Source: Ornithinibacillus bavariensis
GTDB taxonomy: Bacteria > Bacillota > Bacilli > Bacillales > Amphibacillaceae
NCBI RefSeq assembly: GCF_018333235.1
Contig: NZ_BORP01000002.1
Span: 124,001 to 188,000, forward strand
Direction of reading: 5' to 3'
Length of the DNA: 64,000 nt
Shown: positions 61,139 to 64,000 of the stretch, piece after piece
Layout: each line of letters starts with the position of its first letter
How positions within the stretch are numbered: position 1 is the stretch's first letter
Notes under the pieces: model-generated
What the model saw: only the letters and a program-made list of their open reading frames with translations
Databases searched by the model: none
What the model was told of the DNA's origin: nothing
Made by a program: the position numbers and the translations under genes

Positions 61139-62757
61139 TATTCTTGAATGCTAAAACGTTCTCTTACTTGTTCACGTAACTCTCGTTTAAGAAATTTCCC
61201 TACTGATGATTTTGGTATTTCATCAAAATATAAAACATCATCTGGAAGCCACCACTTTGGAAATTGGGCTGCAAGAAAGGCTAGAATATCCTCTTTCTTT
61301 ACTTTACCTTCAAAGCCTTCATGTAATACAACACAGGCAATTGGTCGTTCCTGCCATTTATCATCCGGAATGGCAACTACACAGGCTTCAAATACAGGCT
61401 CATATGCCATGATGGCGTTCTCAAGCTCAACCGAAGAAATCCATTCCCCGCCACTCTTAATCAGGTCTTTTGTACGATCAACAATTTTAATTGTACCTTC
61501 TTCGTCGACCGTGACAACATCTCCCGTATGGAACCAACCATCTTTAAATGCATCGTTACTACGTTCATCCTTGTAATATTCATTTGCTATCCATGGGCCT
61601 CTTAGTAATAGCTCTCCCATATCTTTACCATTCCATTCAACTTCTCCCTGGTCACTTATCACTTTCATTTGCAGGCCAGGAACAAGAATACCTTGTCTTG
61701 CTCGTTCTTCAAATTTCTCTTCCTGAGTAATCGTTTGTTGGTAGCTTTTTAAACGAGAAATGGTAGCTAATGGTGTGGTTTCAGTTGCCCCATAAGCGTG
61801 ATAGAATGGAATGTTATGTTTTTCTTCAAAGGCCCTTATTAGTCCAATTGGAGCAGCAGATCCTCCGCATAAAACCGCTCGTAAACTGGATGTATCATAA
61901 TTTCCTTGCTCCAACTCCCGCAATAATCCAAGCCATATAGTTGGTACACCTGCAGTAATCGTTACTTTAAACCGTTCAATGAATTCGGCTAGTCGCTTTG
62001 GTGTAAAGCGAGGACCGGGCATGACTTGAGTTGACCCAAACCAAGTACAAGCAAAGGGAGTACCCCAAGCATTGACATGAAACTGAGGTACAACAGGCAT
62101 GGAAACATCTGATTCGGAGATAGCAGCAGTATCAGCAAGGCCTAAAGCAAAGCTGTGCAATACAATCCCACGGTGAGTATAGATTACACCTTTTGGTTTT
62201 CCAGTTGTAGCGGATGTATAACACATACCCGCAGGTTGGTTTTCATCAATATTGGCTGCAAATGCATATAACGGATCACCAGTCGAAATTAATTCCTCAT
62301 AGGAGTAAAGTGGTTGGATGCTAGATTCTGGAAGGTCAGCTTTATCAGTCATTACTACAAAAGCTTCTACAGTGGTTAAATGTGTGTGTATGTGTTCAAT
62401 CAGAGGTAAGATGTCTTCGTCAATAAATAAGATTTTATCTTCTGCGTGATTAATAATGTAAATGATGTCTTCCGGGGATAAGCGTATGTTTATCGTATGT
62501 AGTACTGCCCCCATCCCTGGTGCAGCAAAGTAAATCTCTAAATGGCGATGATGATTCCATGCTAACGTACCCACCCGATTTCCTTGCCGTATTCCCATTT
62601 CGTTTAAAATACTCATAAGTCTTCTAGTACGTTGACCGATTTCTCCATAATTTAATCGGTGAAGTTTATCATGTGTCTGTGAGATAACTTCCTTCTTGGG
62701 AAAAAACTGTTCAGCATGCTCCATCATTGACCCAACCGATAAAGGGATTTGCATCAT
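61138..62757 (-). CDS. Long/medium-chain fatty acid-CoA ligase (AMP-forming)
   Basis: 539 residues of the ANL superfamily: P-loop-like YTSATTGKPKGV near residue 180, YHAYGATETTPLATIS near residue 325, GWFHTGDVVTVDEEGTIKIVDRTKDLIKSGGEWIS near residue 415 and C-terminal catalytic Lys in SSVGKFLKRELREQ. It activates a carboxylic acid to its CoA thioester. QFHVNAWGTPFACTWFGS is typical of the medium/long-chain FadD3/AlkK-type group. ATG 62757 is used (MQIPLSV follows after a second ATG); the in-frame ATG at 62769 overlaps the AAAGGAG site. Phenylacetate activation is possible but it does not look like PaaK. Confidence 0.9.
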   Translation of the reverse strand: MMQIPLSVGSMMEHAEQFFPKKEVISQTHDKLHRLNYGEIGQRTRRLMSILNEMGIRQGNRVGTLAWNHHRHLEIYFAAPGMGAVLHTINIRLSPEDIIYIINHAEDKILFIDEDILPLIEHIHTHLTTVEAFVVMTDKADLPESSIQPLYSYEELISTGDPLYAFAANIDENQPAGMCYTSATTGKPKGVIYTHRGIVLHSFALGLADTAAISESDVSMPVVPQFHVNAWGTPFACTWFGSTQVMPGPRFTPKRLAEFIERFKVTITAGVPTIWLGLLRELEQGNYDTSSLRAVLCGGSAAPIGLIRAFEEKHNIPFYHAYGATETTPLATISRLKSYQQTITQEEKFEERARQGILVPGLQMKVISDQGEVEWNGKDMGELLLRGPWIANEYYKDERSNDAFKDGWFHTGDVVTVDEEGTIKIVDRTKDLIKSGGEWISSVELENAIMAYEPVFEACVVAIPDDKWQERPIACVVLHEGFEGKVKKEDILAFLAAQFPKWWLPDDVLYFDEIPKSSVGKFLKRELREQVRERFSIQE

Positions 62758-62996
62758 ACCTATTACCATCTCCTTTTATAATTTGGCTATTATTAAATAG
62801 ATTATTAGATACAAATTATCATGATAGGACTAATAGCATAGGAAAATAATCTAATTAATCATAGCAAAAAGAAAGTAAGTAGCTGAGTCAATAATATCAT
62901 ATTATTTTGATAATTTAAAATAAAATTATAATACATCGATAAAGCCTTATTTAATAGTGTTTTCAGTAATTATAGCGCTTCCAGTTTCAACAATAG

Positions 62997-63026
62997 TTTG
63001 ACAATTGTACGGATTGTTCAGTAGAA
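62997..63026 (+). promoter_or_regulatory. Promoter of the TAXI-TRAP gene
   Basis: Perfect TTGACA (62997-63002), 18-base spacer, TAGAAT (63021-63026). The rest of the 62758-63063 gap is AT-rich and shows no gene. Confidence 0.6.
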
Positions 63027-63063
63027 TAATAGTCAGGTTATTAAATAAAGGGGGAGAATTTCT

Positions 63064-64000
63064 ATGAAAAAGAAGTATATTCTTTCTTTCGCTATATTAC
63101 TAGTTCTATCGTTAGCACTAGCAGCTTGTGGCGGAAGTAAGCAATTAACGATGTTAACAGGCGGTACTGGTGGTACTTATTATCCATTAGGTGGAGAAAT
63201 TTCTAATATTATTTCAGATCAAACAGATACAACAGTAACACCTTCTACTTCAAATGCTTCAGCTGAGAATATTGAGGCATTAGCAGAAGGGGAGGCTGAT
63301 ATTGCCTTCACGCAAACAGATGTTATGTCAAATGCGGCAGATGGTATTAACGCCTTTGAAGGAAAGGCTATCGACAATGTATTAGCAATTGGTTCTTTAT
63401 ATCCAGAGACTATTCAAATCGTAACAACGAAGGATTCAGGGATTACCTCTGTTGAGGATTTAAAAGGTAAGGCGGTTTCTGTTGGTGCACCAGGCTCTGG
63501 TACCTATGTTAATGCAGAGCAAATCTTAGCAGCTCATGGCTTAGATATTGAAACAGATATTAAAGCACAAAAGCTAGACTTCGATGAGTCTACTGGTGGA
63601 ATCCAAGATGGTAACATTGATGCTGCCTTCATTACAGCTGGTACGCCAACTGGTAGTGTAGAAGGTTTATCTGCAACGAATGAAATTACGATTGTTCCAA
63701 TTGCCCAGGATAAAATCGATGAGCTAGTGAAGCAATTCCCTTACTATGCAGCAGATACAATTCCTAAAGGTACTTACGGATTGGAAAGCGATGTTACAAC
63801 TGTAGCTGTTCTTGCGATGCTAGCTGTAACAGATAGCTTATCAGAAGATGATGTATATGAAATTACAAAAGCAATCTATGAAAATACAAGTAAAATTACG
63901 CATGCAAAAGGTAAGTTAATTTCTTTAGACACTGCTCTTAATGGTATTGGTATTGACTTACACCCAGGTGCAGAAAAGTACTATAAGGAAAAAGGTCTAT
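63064..64000 (+). CDS. TAXI family TRAP transporter solute-binding lipoprotein (partial, runs off the window)
   Basis: At least 312 residues; the frame is open to the window edge. It starts MKKKYILSFAILLVLSLAL and has a lipobox LAACGG, so it is a lipoprotein. The mature part has the TAXI signature TMLTGGTGGTYYPLGGEIS, ALAEGEADIAFTQTDVM and SVGAPGSGTYVNAEQIL, and DAAFITAGTPTGSV, typical of TAXI TRAP binding proteins for glutamate or other organic acids. AAAGGGGGAG precedes ATG 63064. TRAP membrane subunit genes are expected just outside the window. Confidence 0.93.
   Translation, partial: MKKKYILSFAILLVLSLALAACGGSKQLTMLTGGTGGTYYPLGGEISNIISDQTDTTVTPSTSNASAENIEALAEGEADIAFTQTDVMSNAADGINAFEGKAIDNVLAIGSLYPETIQIVTTKDSGITSVEDLKGKAVSVGAPGSGTYVNAEQILAAHGLDIETDIKAQKLDFDESTGGIQDGNIDAAFITAGTPTGSVEGLSATNEITIVPIAQDKIDELVKQFPYYAADTIPKGTYGLESDVTTVAVLAMLAVTDSLSEDDVYEITKAIYENTSKITHAKGKLISLDTALNGIGIDLHPGAEKYYKEKGL

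Noticed and set aside
61138-62757. Assignment of the acyl-CoA synthetase as phenylacetate-CoA ligase PaaK
   Set aside because: The motifs are those of medium/long-chain FadD-like ligases (about 540 residues), not of the ~430-residue PaaK family.

Overview
The window looks like chromosomal DNA of a low-GC, spore-forming, probably halotolerant member of the Bacillaceae (Oceanobacillus / Ornithinibacillus / Virgibacillus-like). Supporting signs are AT-rich DNA, strong AGGAGG-type ribosome binding sites, TTGACA/TATAAT promoters, Firmicutes-type riboswitches (cobalamin and yybP-ykoY manganese), NrdR boxes, a holin-like type I toxin peptide and a SpoIIM-family protein. The genus is inferred; there is no rRNA or tRNA gene to settle it.

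Layout. 0-5.7 kb: a structured, unidentified left edge, a luciferase-like monooxygenase, rlmN, an asparagine synthetase whose glutaminase site is lost, and a membrane GGDEF protein. 6-9.7 kb: a four-gene operon with its own consensus promoter (ATP-grasp ligase resembling D-aspartate ligase, Mur-ligase-like enzyme, Asp/Glu racemase, 66-residue protein). I consider this the best candidate for an undescribed system. 9.8-25.2 kb: a phenylacetate island with a ferredoxin-NADP reductase, a hotdog thioesterase, the PaaX repressor, a 12-gene paa operon (paaABCD, an EthD-like protein, two enoyl-CoA hydratases, paaG, an aldehyde dehydrogenase, paaH, a thiolase, an NMO/FabK-like flavoprotein) and a separate 2-oxoacid dehydrogenase E1 alpha/beta operon. 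The paa and E1 promoters both overlap a perfect 8-5-8 palindrome built on ACGTT/AACGT, which suggests one regulon. 25.4-28.3 kb: an ABC importer (lipoprotein, permease, ATPase). 28.37-28.84 kb: about nine copies of a 52-bp tandem repeat. 28.9-33.8 kb: a sirtuin, then a class Ib ribonucleotide reductase operon preceded by two NrdR boxes and a cobalamin riboswitch. 33.9-39 kb: TerC behind a manganese riboswitch, an uncharacterised acidic protein, a MerR-methyltransferase fusion, a cell-wall amidase and a hydroxybutyrate-type dehydrogenase. 39.1-45.9 kb: a MoxR/DUF58/DUF4350/DUF4129 membrane-associated cluster with SpoIIM-like and RDD proteins. 46-49.6 kb: a NatAB-like ABC system, DoxX, and Cu/Zn superoxide dismutase. 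49.7-54.4 kb: a DeoR-controlled operon for a four-carbon sugar acid (kinase, PdxA2-type dehydrogenase, GntP permease), matching D-threonate/D-erythronate catabolism. 54.4-64 kb: a tiny putative holin-like toxin, an MFS transporter, a SWIM/SNF2 helicase, an unusual regulator next to a perfect 10-4-10 palindrome, an acyl-CoA synthetase, and the start of a TAXI-TRAP binding protein cut by the window edge.

Together, the paa genes would convert phenylacetyl-CoA through ring epoxidation, isomerisation and beta-oxidation to acetyl-CoA and succinyl-CoA. No phenylacetate-CoA ligase (PaaK) or PaaE reductase lies in the window. The nearby ferredoxin reductase and the co-regulated E1 operon are therefore possible suppliers of electrons and of phenylacetyl-CoA, which is a hypothesis. 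Most gene functions rest on recognised motifs; no database search was possible.
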